Assembly: GCA_031281115.1 (NCBI GenBank)
Contig: JAITFV010000297.1
Span: 1 to 5,161 of the forward strand
Reading direction: 5' to 3'
Length of the DNA: 5,161 nt
Source of the DNA: Oscillospiraceae bacterium
GTDB lineage: Bacteria > Bacillota > Clostridia > Oscillospirales > Ruminococcaceae
This document shows positions 1 through 5,161 of the stretch, piece after piece. The notes under the pieces were generated by a model. That model did no database searches, was not told the origin of the DNA, and saw nothing but the letters and a program-made list of their open reading frames with translations. The translations under genes were made by a program, and so were the position numbers. Numbering within the stretch: the stretch's first letter is position 1; each line of letters starts with the position of its first letter.

Positions 1-3000
1 TGCTTCTGTTACAGTTACATAGTAGGTTGCTGCCGGTATGTCAGTTGCATGAGTTAAAGTAAGTGTTGTGCCGGAAGCTGCTGCTGTTACGCCGGCAAGA
101 ACTGCGCCTTCTGCTGTTGTGTAAACTTTCCAGTCACCTGCGATTGCAGTGGTTAAGGTGAAGTTTACAGATGGTTGTGTTGCTGCAGTTTTCGCTACTG
201 TGCTAACTGCTACTGCGGGAACCGCAGAAGGAGGAAGTTCAGGAGCGCAGTTTTCACATTCACCGCAGTCTTCAAGGATTTTAACATTGTTGTATAAAAC
301 TGTGTAATGTCTGCTGCCGTCTTGTCTGTGGTCTGCAAAACTGATTGTTCCTGCGTTGCCTTTTGCTGCAAACATTTCAGCTGTTGCTGTATACGTTGCT
401 GTGAACGCTCCGGTTTCGCTGAGTTCGCCGTAGGATAATACTCCGTCGATAGCGTATCTGAGTGCTCCGTCCATGCCGGTACCCAAACCGCCGGGGTTTG
501 CCGCGCTCGGGTTCGTTGCAGATTCTAAGCGTAAGCGTCCGAAGTTCGCCGAAGTATCGTTAATTGCCGCATCGTTTACAGCAGTAATAATACCGCCGTA
601 TACTAAGGTGTATCTGAGACCTTCTTCAGTCATGTTGTTAAATGTGCCGAGACCGAGCCTTAAACCTTGAGATGAACCGGTTCTGAACGAACCGATGACA
701 GAGAGCGTTCTCGGTGTCGTGGTTACATTCATGATTACGCCGGCTCCGTTATCGGAAGGTAAAGACTCTGTTAAGAAGAGAGGCGGGGTGAGTCTTCCGC
801 GACCGTCCAAATTCATTAAGTCGGTTGGGTCATATGTCTGCATATCAAAGATTACATTGGGGTCAAGACATTCGCAATCTTCGCAGATTAAGCAGTTTTC
901 TTCGCCTGCTTCAGTTATAATATGTCCGGGAACAAGGCAACCTTCTCTTACGCAAACCTGCGGTGTTGTGCAAGTTGCGGGAGGTCCTGCCACGTGAATC
1001 GGAGCCCCTGTTCTCGGTTCGTCGCAGTCATTTCTGCCGCAGACGTTAGGTAAGTTACACGCCAATCCGGGCGTTAATATATGGTTGAGAGGCGGTGCTA
1101 TTACGTGGTCACAACCAACTCTTGCACAGATTTGGGCTGTAGTACAAGTCGCGGCGGGACCTAAATTGCTGTGTCCGAGAGCTTCTACTAATACTTCGTT
1201 ACATCCGTCTCTTGCGCAGATTTGGTCATCTTCACAAGTCGCGGGGTCGCCATCTTCATCGTGACCTAAAGGAGGAAGCGAGGAAACTGTTGCGGGAGCT
1301 GCAGTTTCAAATCCGCACTCTTCGCAGTTCCATTTCTCGAATCCGTATTCTGTACAAGTCGCCAGCGAAGAAACTGTCGCGAGTGAGCTTGCTGTACTGT
1401 TGTGGTCGCTGCTGGTTGAACAGAGACAAACAGTGCAATCGCCGCATTCCACATTGTCATTTTCTGCTCCGCAGGTTTCGCAGTCTGCCGTTACATTCGG
1501 GCAGTCGTCGCCGAAATCGTGCCCGCCGTCTTCAAAGCAGCGGTCTGTACAACCGTCGCAGAATCCCGGAGGATTTGAGCAGGTTTGCGCGAAAGCGAGC
1601 GCGCTGGGAGTTGCGGCAGCGTTGAACGCGCAGCCGGTGATTAAGCAGTGTATGCAGTCGTCGTCGTCTATTTCGTGATTAGCGGCGCCTGCGGGACAGA
1701 AAATCCCCCAGTTGTTGACTGCTGTGCAGCATACGCCTGCAATCGCGCCTTCATCTTCACAAACTTCACAATCGAAAGCCGAGAAGGATGATACTTGTAT
1801 GTTTGCTAAGAGTAAGCGTACACTGGCGTTACTTCCTGTCGCAAAACTAAGCGAACGGATTTCATTGCCTTCGCCCCATGTTAAGAGACCATTATCGATT
1901 ACGTTTGCAATTTGGGTTCCGTTTGCAACATCTTCAAAAGTAACGTTCTCTCCTGCGGCTCCGACATACCATGTTATAGTATCTGTGTCAGTGTCAATAA
2001 CAGCGTGAATGGTATGCCAAACATCGTTTGTATTGTCCCCTACCGGTCCGATAGTTGTATATACAGGGTCAACTCGAACCGTTCCACCCGTTAAAGCCCG
2101 AGCGCGGCGGCTTTCCGGAGTACCGGTATTATTACTAATTGTTAAATGTCCATCAGTGGTGAGGATTGAGGCACGGACTGTATCATCTACTCTGTCATTT
2201 GCATCAATTACTGCTCTTTCGGCTAAAGCCGGTCCACTTGAACCATCGGAGAACCACATTGTTGCTGTTTGGCTTTGTCCGGCAGAGGTCCATGCGAAAT
2301 CAAAACTCATGCCGTCTAAACCTGTGTTGGGTTCAATGGGTTCAATTAAATCAATGCTGCCGGCGCGGTTCGCGTTCGAAGACATTGCACCTAAACTTAA
2401 TGTGTTCGCACCCGCCACACTACTGTCGGTGCCGTCAGGGGTTGCTATCAAGCTAAAATCGCTCGTGCTACCTCTTCCGCCCCCACGTAAGTACCAGCCT
2501 GACGGGTGTTTCTGCCAGGGAGTGTTTGCCAAAAGTTCTGTCGGAACTATAGTTCCGTAAACAGAAGCATCATTAAAATCCACATCAAGATGCGTAGCTT
2601 CCCATTTTCCCGTAGGAGGTTCGCAGTCGCAGTTTTCAATAATGAAGTACGCTTCATTGATGAAACCTGCAATCGGGTTGAACTGAATCATGAAATTGCC
2701 GTCTCCGCTGATATCGTCAATTCCGTCTAATTCGTCTGTAGGGAATGTGAAAATAATGGTTTCCGCAGCAACTTCAACGCTCACATCTTCGTGCAAGCCG
2801 CCGCCTGTTCCCGCTGCAAGTTGACCATTAGTCGCAAAACCATCAATGATTGTGGTAGCATCCCATCCGTCATAGTTAAGTACGAATTGGAAGCCGCCCA
2901 TGCCGTCGGAGTTCGCCGCTGTAATCGCTGCGCGGTTCGCTACGAGGACGAAATTGTCTGCAGATTGAACTACTGACGCGGGAACTTCCCAACCGTTTTG

Positions 3001-3651
3001 CGCTACGTCCCAACCACCTACGACAGTGGTTGCGCCGAGGCTATAAATGCATTTAGGGCAAACCGCATCTTCGCTCGGTTCTGTTCCGAAGAACGGAGCG
3101 CCTAAACGGTCGCCATTTTCATCAAGAAACCACATCGCAATAACTGTAATATCGGTGGTGAAACTATACTGTTCTTGACCGGTATTGTTAATTGTGAATT
3201 GTTTCCAACCGCCTGCATCGTAAAAATCAGGGTCATAAAGGGGTGCATCATTAAGAACTTTTAAAGTTCCGTCTGTAAAGTGACCCGCGGTGTTTCTTTG
3301 GAAACCGCCGTATTGGTCGGGTGCAGGCGTTAAATCAAAGCCTGCATCAGCTCTGACGTCTTTGAACCCGCCGGAGCCGCTACCGCCGCTATTGAGTCCG
3401 TTGATAGCAAAACCAACTTGGTAATTGCCCGCATCTTCAGGCTCAACAAGAACCTCAAACCCGAAAACATCATTAATATAAGACAATCCGCCTATATTTT
3501 CAAGTTGAATACGTCTGCCGTCGTTTGTAGCTTCCGGATTTAAGAATACGGGTTCGCCCGTCGCTGACGCCGGCAGCGCGGGCATCATGCCGACAATCAT
3601 AGCCAGCGTTATGAAAAATGATAGGATTTTGCGTTTGGTTCGTACTTTCAT
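1..3651 (-). CDS. Large secreted multi-domain Cys-rich surface protein (C-terminus outside window)
   Basis: One open frame of 1217 codons runs from ATG at 3651 off the left edge with no stop. The start is set by a perfect AGGAGG 6 nt upstream and a signal peptide: basic KVRTKRK, hydrophobic core ILSFFITLAMIVGMM, then ASA before a likely cleavage after residue 30. Visible layout: beta-rich segments at about 33-197 and 202-340, separated by CPKC (198-201) and closed by CDC (341-343); a LamG/concanavalin-like segment at about 350-625 (alternating strands such as TIHAVIDTDTDTITWYV); a block with 38 Cys at 628-928, holding tandem H-x7-9-C-x5-C-x4-C repeats; another beta-sandwich-like segment at about 930-1126; CxxCxxC at 1129-1135; and an Ig-like segment ending YYVTVTEA at the edge. 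The likely role is a cell-surface or matrix protein, perhaps binding carbohydrate or protein. I infer this from the architecture only; no catalytic motif was seen. The anchor (SLH, LPxTG or other) would lie beyond the window. It is probably the last or a late gene of the operon that starts near 4634. Confidence 0.93.
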   Translation of the reverse strand, partial: MKVRTKRKILSFFITLAMIVGMMPALPASATGEPVFLNPEATNDGRRIQLENIGGLSYINDVFGFEVLVEPEDAGNYQVGFAINGLNSGGSGSGGFKDVRADAGFDLTPAPDQYGGFQRNTAGHFTDGTLKVLNDAPLYDPDFYDAGGWKQFTINNTGQEQYSFTTDITVIAMWFLDENGDRLGAPFFGTEPSEDAVCPKCIYSLGATTVVGGWDVAQNGWEVPASVVQSADNFVLVANRAAITAANSDGMGGFQFVLNYDGWDATTIIDGFATNGQLAAGTGGGLHEDVSVEVAAETIIFTFPTDELDGIDDISGDGNFMIQFNPIAGFINEAYFIIENCDCEPPTGKWEATHLDVDFNDASVYGTIVPTELLANTPWQKHPSGWYLRGGGRGSTSDFSLIATPDGTDSSVAGANTLSLGAMSSNANRAGSIDLIEPIEPNTGLDGMSFDFAWTSAGQSQTATMWFSDGSSGPALAERAVIDANDRVDDTVRASILTTDGHLTISNNTGTPESRRARALTGGTVRVDPVYTTIGPVGDNTNDVWHTIHAVIDTDTDTITWYVGAAGENVTFEDVANGTQIANVIDNGLLTWGEGNEIRSLSFATGSNASVRLLLANIQVSSFSAFDCEVCEDEGAIAGVCCTAVNNWGIFCPAGAANHEIDDDDCIHCLITGCAFNAAATPSALAFAQTCSNPPGFCDGCTDRCFEDGGHDFGDDCPNVTADCETCGAENDNVECGDCTVCLCSTSSDHNSTASSLATVSSLATCTEYGFEKWNCEECGFETAAPATVSSLPPLGHDEDGDPATCEDDQICARDGCNEVLVEALGHSNLGPAATCTTAQICARVGCDHVIAPPLNHILTPGLACNLPNVCGRNDCDEPRTGAPIHVAGPPATCTTPQVCVREGCLVPGHIITEAGEENCLICEDCECLDPNVIFDMQTYDPTDLMNLDGRGRLTPPLFLTESLPSDNGAGVIMNVTTTPRTLSVIGSFRTGSSQGLRLGLGTFNNMTEEGLRYTLVYGGIITAVNDAAINDTSANFGRLRLESATNPSAANPGGLGTGMDGALRYAIDGVLSYGELSETGAFTATYTATAEMFAAKGNAGTISFADHRQDGSRHYTVLYNNVKILEDCGECENCAPELPPSAVPAVAVSTVAKTAATQPSVNFTLTTAIAGDWKVYTTAEGAVLAGVTAAASGTTLTLTHATDIPAATYYVTVTEA
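892..1263 (-). repeat. Tandem H-x7-9-C-x5-C-x4-C protein repeats in the large gene
   Basis: Four units of 29-30 residues follow one another. The Cys triplets sit at residues 806/812/817, 836/842/847, 865/871/876 and 894/900/905, always spaced C-x5-C-x4-C, and each is preceded by a His at 797, 827, 857 and 886. A fifth partial unit begins at His910 and runs into CLICEDCEC. Typical cores are ATCTTAQICARVGC and PATCTTPQVCVREGC. At DNA level units one and two still match at 25 of 33 positions (1212-1244 against 1122-1154, exactly 90 bp apart), so they arose by in-frame tandem duplication. The units could be disulfide-stapled or bind metal through CCCH; the sequence does not decide this. Confidence 0.85.
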
Positions 3652-3657
3652 TTTTTT

Positions 3658-3663
3658 CCTCCT
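3658..3663 (-). promoter_or_regulatory. Ribosome binding site of the large surface protein gene
   Basis: AGGAGG lies 6 A residues before ATG 3651. It decides the start: an in-frame ATG at 3696 would add 15 residues (MDVRNNKTYFLRRKK) but has no such site and would place a polar stretch ahead of the signal peptide. Confidence 0.93.
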
Positions 3664-3685
3664 GAGAAAATAAGTTTTATTATTA

Positions 3686-3736
3686 CGCACGTCCATGCGT
3701 TGAGTTACTTGTCTTGCTCGTCTTGCTCGAGTTCCG
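3686..3736. repeat. Copy 1 of a 42-bp imperfect direct repeat, with a 9-bp internal insertion
   Basis: This copy covers the end of the 58-codon gene and the 19 bp after its stop. Against 3934-3975 it matches at 36 of 42 aligned positions, all six mismatches being outside the coding part. It carries a 9-bp tandem duplication of GTCTTGCTC (3711-3728) that the other copy lacks, which adds three residues to the protein tail. Confidence 0.85.
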
Positions 3737-3881
3737 CAGAAGATTCTTTCCTGTCCTCATCTTTAACCGTGACAGCTTCGTTTAATACGCGCTTAACGAT
3801 TGTTTCGATACCTTTGATATTCTTATCTTCGCAAAGAACCTCCAACGCTGAAAATAAACCTACAATTTCAATACGATTCAT
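3705..3881 (-). CDS. Small acidic protein of unknown function, 58 residues
   Basis: ATG at 3881 to TAA at 3705. The protein begins MNRIEIVGLFSALEVLCEDK and ends SAELEQDEQDK. It has no signal peptide or membrane segment. The first ~38 residues are predicted helical by eye and the tail is strongly charged and acidic; there is one Cys at 17. I do not recognise a family. The last residues repeat the end of the 65-residue protein upstream (ELEQDK), because the 3' ends of both genes carry the same DNA, here with an extra in-frame 9-bp copy. Its ribosome binding site is poor (AAAGGG 11 nt away), unlike its neighbours. An in-frame TGA two codons upstream excludes a longer protein from this frame. It lies 71 nt after the preceding gene and 53 nt before the large secreted protein gene, so it is probably co-transcribed with both. 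Confidence 0.7.
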   Translation of the reverse strand: MNRIEIVGLFSALEVLCEDKNIKGIETIVKRVLNEAVTVKDEDRKESSAELEQDEQDK

Positions 3882-3933
3882 ATTTCACAAAGCCCTTTCT
3901 TCCTGTAGATTAAAGTGAGATTTGCTTAGTTTG

Positions 3934-3975
3934 CGCACCTCCGCGTGTTAGGTTACTTGTCTTGCTCGAGTTCCG
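3934..3975. repeat. Copy 2 of the 42-bp imperfect direct repeat
   Basis: This copy covers the end of the 65-codon gene and the bases just after its stop, 248 bp from copy 1 when aligned at the two TAA stops. It includes GGAGGTG on the minus strand with no start codon at the usual distance. Together the two copies bracket the 58-codon gene. Confidence 0.85.
3936..3943 (-). other. Orphan ribosome binding site followed by a 17-codon frame
   Basis: CGGAGGTG here is identical to the binding sites of the 54- and 65-codon genes, but 7 nt downstream there is ACT rather than a start codon. A GTG overlapping the motif (3938) opens a 17-codon frame (VRKLSKSHFNLQEERAL) that stops at TGA 3885-3887, two codons before and in frame with the 58-codon gene's ATG. 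It may be the remnant of an older start or a lost gene, or a leader that couples translation. Expression of this frame is doubtful because the binding site overlaps the GTG. Confidence 0.35.
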
Positions 3976-4150
3976 AGATAATTTTTTCAACGTAAGCAAC
4001 GTCCTCGGCTTCCATTCCCGCCTGTTTTTTGTTGATTAATTGATTAAGCCCGATAACTGTGATGTTTGCTTTTTCGTTATCAATTTTTAGTTTCAGCAAG
4101 TCATAAAGCTCGTCTTTTGTTGCTTTTCTTAGTTCCGGTACTGACGGCAT
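3953..4150 (-). CDS. Small helical protein of unknown function, 65 residues
   Basis: ATG at 4150 to TAA at 3953, with GGAGG 7 nt before the start. The protein begins MPSVPELRKATKDELYDLLK and ends EKIISELEQDK. By eye it forms three amphipathic helices (about 5-25, 30-43 and 47-64) with alternating acidic and basic residues, no Cys, no signal peptide and no membrane segment, so it should be soluble and cytoplasmic. The TKDELYDLL stretch followed by a helix of charged residues resembles small helical scaffold or regulatory proteins, but I cannot assign a family. It sits 39 nt after one 54-codon gene and 71 nt before the 58-codon gene. Its 3' end is duplicated at the end of that next gene. Confidence 0.85.
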   Translation of the reverse strand: MPSVPELRKATKDELYDLLKLKIDNEKANITVIGLNQLINKKQAGMEAEDVAYVEKIISELEQDK

Positions 4151-4155
4151 ATTAA

Positions 4156-4162
4156 CACCTCC
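4156..4162 (-). promoter_or_regulatory. Ribosome binding site of the 65-codon gene
   Basis: GGAGGTG with 7 nt between GGAGG and ATG 4150, in the leader TTTCGGAGGTGTTAAT that recurs before the other small genes. Confidence 0.9.
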
Positions 4163-4189
4163 GAAAGAGAAATTTTGCAGGGAGCGGAT

Positions 4190-4354
4190 TTAAGGTCTGT
4201 TTAATGAGTCTTCCGTGTCTTTAATCAGTTCTTCAAGTGTTTCGCTTTTGGTGTTTCTGCCCTGTCTGATTTCTTCTATTTCTTTTTCGACCTTTTGATA
4301 CATACGAAGCAATGTCTTGTTATGTGCGTCAAACTGCCTGTCGGTCATTCCCAT
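4190..4354 (-). CDS. Small charged helical protein of unknown function, 54 residues (MTDRQFD type)
   Basis: The start chosen is ATG 4354, preceded by GGGGG at 7 nt, the same spacing as in the two sister genes. The frame is open further up to 4456, but that stretch runs back into the end of the previous gene and has no binding site, so the upstream 34 codons are rejected. A second ATG at 4348 (MTDRQFDAHNK) is also possible. The protein is rich in Glu, Lys and Arg, with a long helix at about 7-31 (TLLRMYQKVEKEIEEIRQ) that could form a coiled coil, and a second helix at about 37-50 ending in LNRP. It has no Cys, signal peptide or membrane segment. I do not recognise a characterised family. The organisation MTDxQFD, helix, acidic helix, RP end looks like a compact two-helix cytoplasmic protein. 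It lies 64 nt after the first small gene and 39 nt before the third. Confidence 0.82.
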   Translation of the reverse strand: MGMTDRQFDAHNKTLLRMYQKVEKEIEEIRQGRNTKSETLEELIKDTEDSLNRP

Positions 4355-4361
4355 GATTCCA

Positions 4362-4366
4362 CCCCC
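4362..4366 (-). promoter_or_regulatory. Variant ribosome binding site of the second small gene
   Basis: GGGGG (in CGGGGGTGG) stands where its sisters have GGAGG, one mismatch from the consensus and again 7 nt from the start at 4354. It decides the start against the longer open frame and may give weaker translation than the neighbouring genes. Confidence 0.75.
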
Positions 4367-4418
4367 GAAAGATAAATTGTTGCTTTGCACACGCCCCGCG
4401 CCCCTTGAACTGCTGTAG

Positions 4419-4583
4419 TTATTGGTTTTCTGCGAATCCCTTCCGCATTTCCTCAAACGAGGGCAAATCTATCTCGTTGTCGCTTGCCGCGCTCTGAATG
4501 CAATAATATGCTTCTTTTGCAGTCTCACACTTAGCTATTTGCTGTGCGATTAGTTTTATTATAACTTTCGTTTCGAGAGCCAC
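4419..4583 (-). CDS. Small helical protein of unknown function, 54 residues, GTG start
   Basis: The start chosen is GTG 4583 with GGAGG 7 nt upstream, giving MALETKVIIKLIAQQIAKCE at the N-terminus. An ATG at 4622 in the same frame lies ahead of the binding site, inside the dyad near the transcription start, and has no binding site of its own. The protein ends EEMRKGFAENQ. It shows an amphipathic helix at about 3-18, a second at about 21-34 (TAKEAYYCIQSAAS), then an acidic linker and a short C-terminal helix. Two Cys (19 and 28) are present. It has no clear membrane span: the first helix contains Lys, Gln and Glu. I do not recognise a characterised family. As the first gene after the strong promoter it has a 5' leader of about 50 nt. 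Confidence 0.85.
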   Translation of the reverse strand: MALETKVIIKLIAQQIAKCETAKEAYYCIQSAASDNEIDLPSFEEMRKGFAENQ

Positions 4584-4588
4584 TTCAA

Positions 4589-4595
4589 CACCTCC
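4589..4595 (-). promoter_or_regulatory. Ribosome binding site deciding the GTG start of the first small gene
   Basis: GGAGGTG with 7 nt between GGAGG and GTG 4583. This makes GTG the start rather than the upstream in-frame ATG at 4622. Confidence 0.9.
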
Positions 4596-4617
4596 GAAAA
4601 AAGACCACAAATTACCA

Positions 4618-4631
4618 CGCATACTTATGCG
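4618..4631. promoter_or_regulatory. Dyad CGCATA-CT-TATGCG over the transcription start, candidate operator
   Basis: A perfect inverted repeat with 6-bp arms and a 2-bp centre, placed 10 bp downstream of the -10 box, at about +4 to +17. This is a classical position for a repressor site; as RNA it would be only a short hairpin with a 2-nt loop, so a DNA operator is likelier. A half repeat CTTAT recurs 8 bp away (4632-4636). Confidence 0.45.
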
Positions 4632-4640
4632 CTTATCGTT

Positions 4641-4669
4641 ATTATAATACTTCGGGGTTGCTTTGTCAA
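4641..4669 (-). promoter_or_regulatory. Consensus sigma-70/sigma-A promoter of the small-gene and surface-protein operon
   Basis: On the minus strand TTGACA (4664-4669), a 17-bp spacer and TATAAT (4641-4646) match the consensus at all twelve positions with ideal spacing. Start of transcription is expected near 4634. An A/T run at 4691-4705 lies about 57-71 bp upstream of the start and could act as an UP element. Such a promoter should be strong unless repressed, which fits the dyad just downstream. Confidence 0.93.
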
Positions 4670-4762
4670 GGGTTTTTCTGCAAAAAGAGGAAATATTTTT
4701 TAAATGTTCGTTAAACTGCCGTTTTATCGGGCTTTCGGGCTGTATTTAGTTTTGCCGCACAA

Positions 4763-5161
4763 CTAATTCATGAACTCGCCGCTGTATTCAAGCAGCGTCA
4801 CAGTCTCAACCCCGCCGACTTCCTTATATTTCGCGACTTCGTCTGCGTTGTTGCGCTTCACCTTAATCTCAATCGTAAGTTCGGTGCTGCTGCCCATGCT
4901 TGTTTTGTTTTTGAGCTTGTAACGTGCGGAGGAGAGCAGGGTGTTTATTCCCTCCTCGGCTTCTGCACTATACTTAATAATAAGCAGGTAGTTCTTTTTT
5001 TGCTTTTTCAGCAAGGTCAGCAGTATGTACATAACGGCTATGAACGCCGTTCCGATTACCGCAGCCGGATACAGCCCCGCACCTGCTGTTACACCTGCGG
5101 CGATTCCCCAGAACAGGAAGCCGATGTCGAGCGGGTCTTTCACAGCCGAACGGAACCGCAC
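4763..5161 (-). CDS. DUF4956-type membrane protein, C-terminal part (start outside window)
   Basis: The last 132 codons end with TAG at 4763; the GTG at the window edge is very probably an internal Val, since the family motif around it (VRFRSAVKDPLDIGFLFW) normally follows several membrane helices. The visible part has that motif at residues 2-18, two hydrophobic segments at about 12-28 (rich in Gly and Ala) and 31-50, a basic KKQKK stretch marking the cytoplasmic side, and then about 80 residues of alternating strands and helices that should form a soluble C-terminal domain. DUF4956 proteins are usually a little over 200 residues and are often found beside VTC-domain (polyphosphate polymerase-like) and CotH genes; those would lie upstream, outside the window. 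Family assignment is from recall of the RFR..(K)DP.D..FLFW..A.G...GAGLY pattern. It is transcribed in the same direction as the downstream operon but is separated from it by a strong promoter. Confidence 0.8.
   Translation of the reverse strand: MRFRSAVKDPLDIGFLFWGIAAGVTAGAGLYPAAVIGTAFIAVMYILLTLLKKQKKNYLLIIKYSAEAEEGINTLLSSARYKLKNKTSMGSSTELTIEIKVKRNNADEVAKYKEVGGVETVTLLEYSGEFMN

Noticed and set aside
892..1263. Regular 87-90 bp repeats as a possible CRISPR array
   Set aside because: The repeats are in frame, diverged at third positions and encode Cys repeats of a long protein; there are no identical repeats with unique spacers.
1266..1460. A 64-codon minus-strand frame inside the large gene
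   Set aside because: It is an out-of-phase shadow of the Cys-rich region of the large gene.
2009..2560. A plus-strand open frame of 183 codons and other plus-strand frames at 473-670, 695-997, 1212-1625, 1400-1678, 1712-2094, 2166-2456, 2506-2730 and 2791-2976
   Set aside because: All lie antisense to the uninterrupted 1217-codon minus-strand gene, lack binding sites, and give proteins of low complexity or odd composition.
3652..3696. In-frame ATG at 3696 as the start of the large gene
   Set aside because: No ribosome binding site, and it would bury the signal peptide behind 15 polar residues, whereas ATG 3651 has a perfect AGGAGG.
3885..3887. Recoding of TGA as an amino acid codon, which would join the 17-codon frame to the 58-codon gene
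   Set aside because: The 1217-codon gene contains many TGG and no internal TGA, as expected for the standard code.
3700..3918. A plus-strand frame of 72 codons rich in Ser
   Set aside because: It is the antisense of the 58-codon gene, which has the better protein composition and fits the operon direction.
4690..4762. Terminator after the DUF4956-type gene
   Set aside because: The only stem (GCCCG...CGGC near 4720-4735) is short and bulged, and no T run follows it, so I cannot support a rho-independent terminator.

Overview
The window reads almost entirely from the minus strand and looks like a chromosomal piece of a Gram-positive anaerobe of the Clostridia, possibly a gut Oscillospiraceae or Lachnospiraceae relative. 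Support for this is the strong AGGAGG/GGAGGTG ribosome binding sites, a textbook sigma-70/sigma-A promoter, a Gram-positive style signal peptide, and a large secreted protein with H...C-x5-C-x4-C repeats of a kind I associate with Firmicutes surface proteins. This taxonomic call is an inference; no marker gene is present.

Layout in transcription order (right to left). (1) 5161-4763: the C-terminal part of a DUF4956-type membrane protein, cut by the window edge. (2) 4762-4584: an intergenic regulatory region with a perfect consensus promoter (TTGACA, 17 bp spacer, TATAAT) and a perfect 6-bp dyad over the predicted transcription start. (3) 4583-3705: four very small genes in a row (54, 54, 65 and 58 codons, all unknown). 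The first three share the leader TTTCGGRGGTG placed exactly 7 nt before the start codon; the fourth is bracketed by a 42-bp imperfect direct repeat and has a poor ribosome binding site. (4) 3651-1 and beyond: one uninterrupted reading frame of 1217 codons that leaves the window without a stop. It encodes a secreted multi-domain protein: signal peptide, several beta-sandwich-like segments separated by short cysteine clusters, a block with 38 cysteines in about 300 residues, and the start of an Ig-like repeat region.

No promoter or terminator is visible between the small genes and the large gene, and the gaps are 39-71 nt. The simplest reading is one transcription unit in which the promoter near 4640-4670 drives four tiny soluble helical proteins followed by a giant cell-surface or secreted protein. 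What the small proteins do for the large one is unknown; this pairing is the most unusual part of the window. All plus-strand open frames are antisense shadows of the large gene or of the 58-codon gene.
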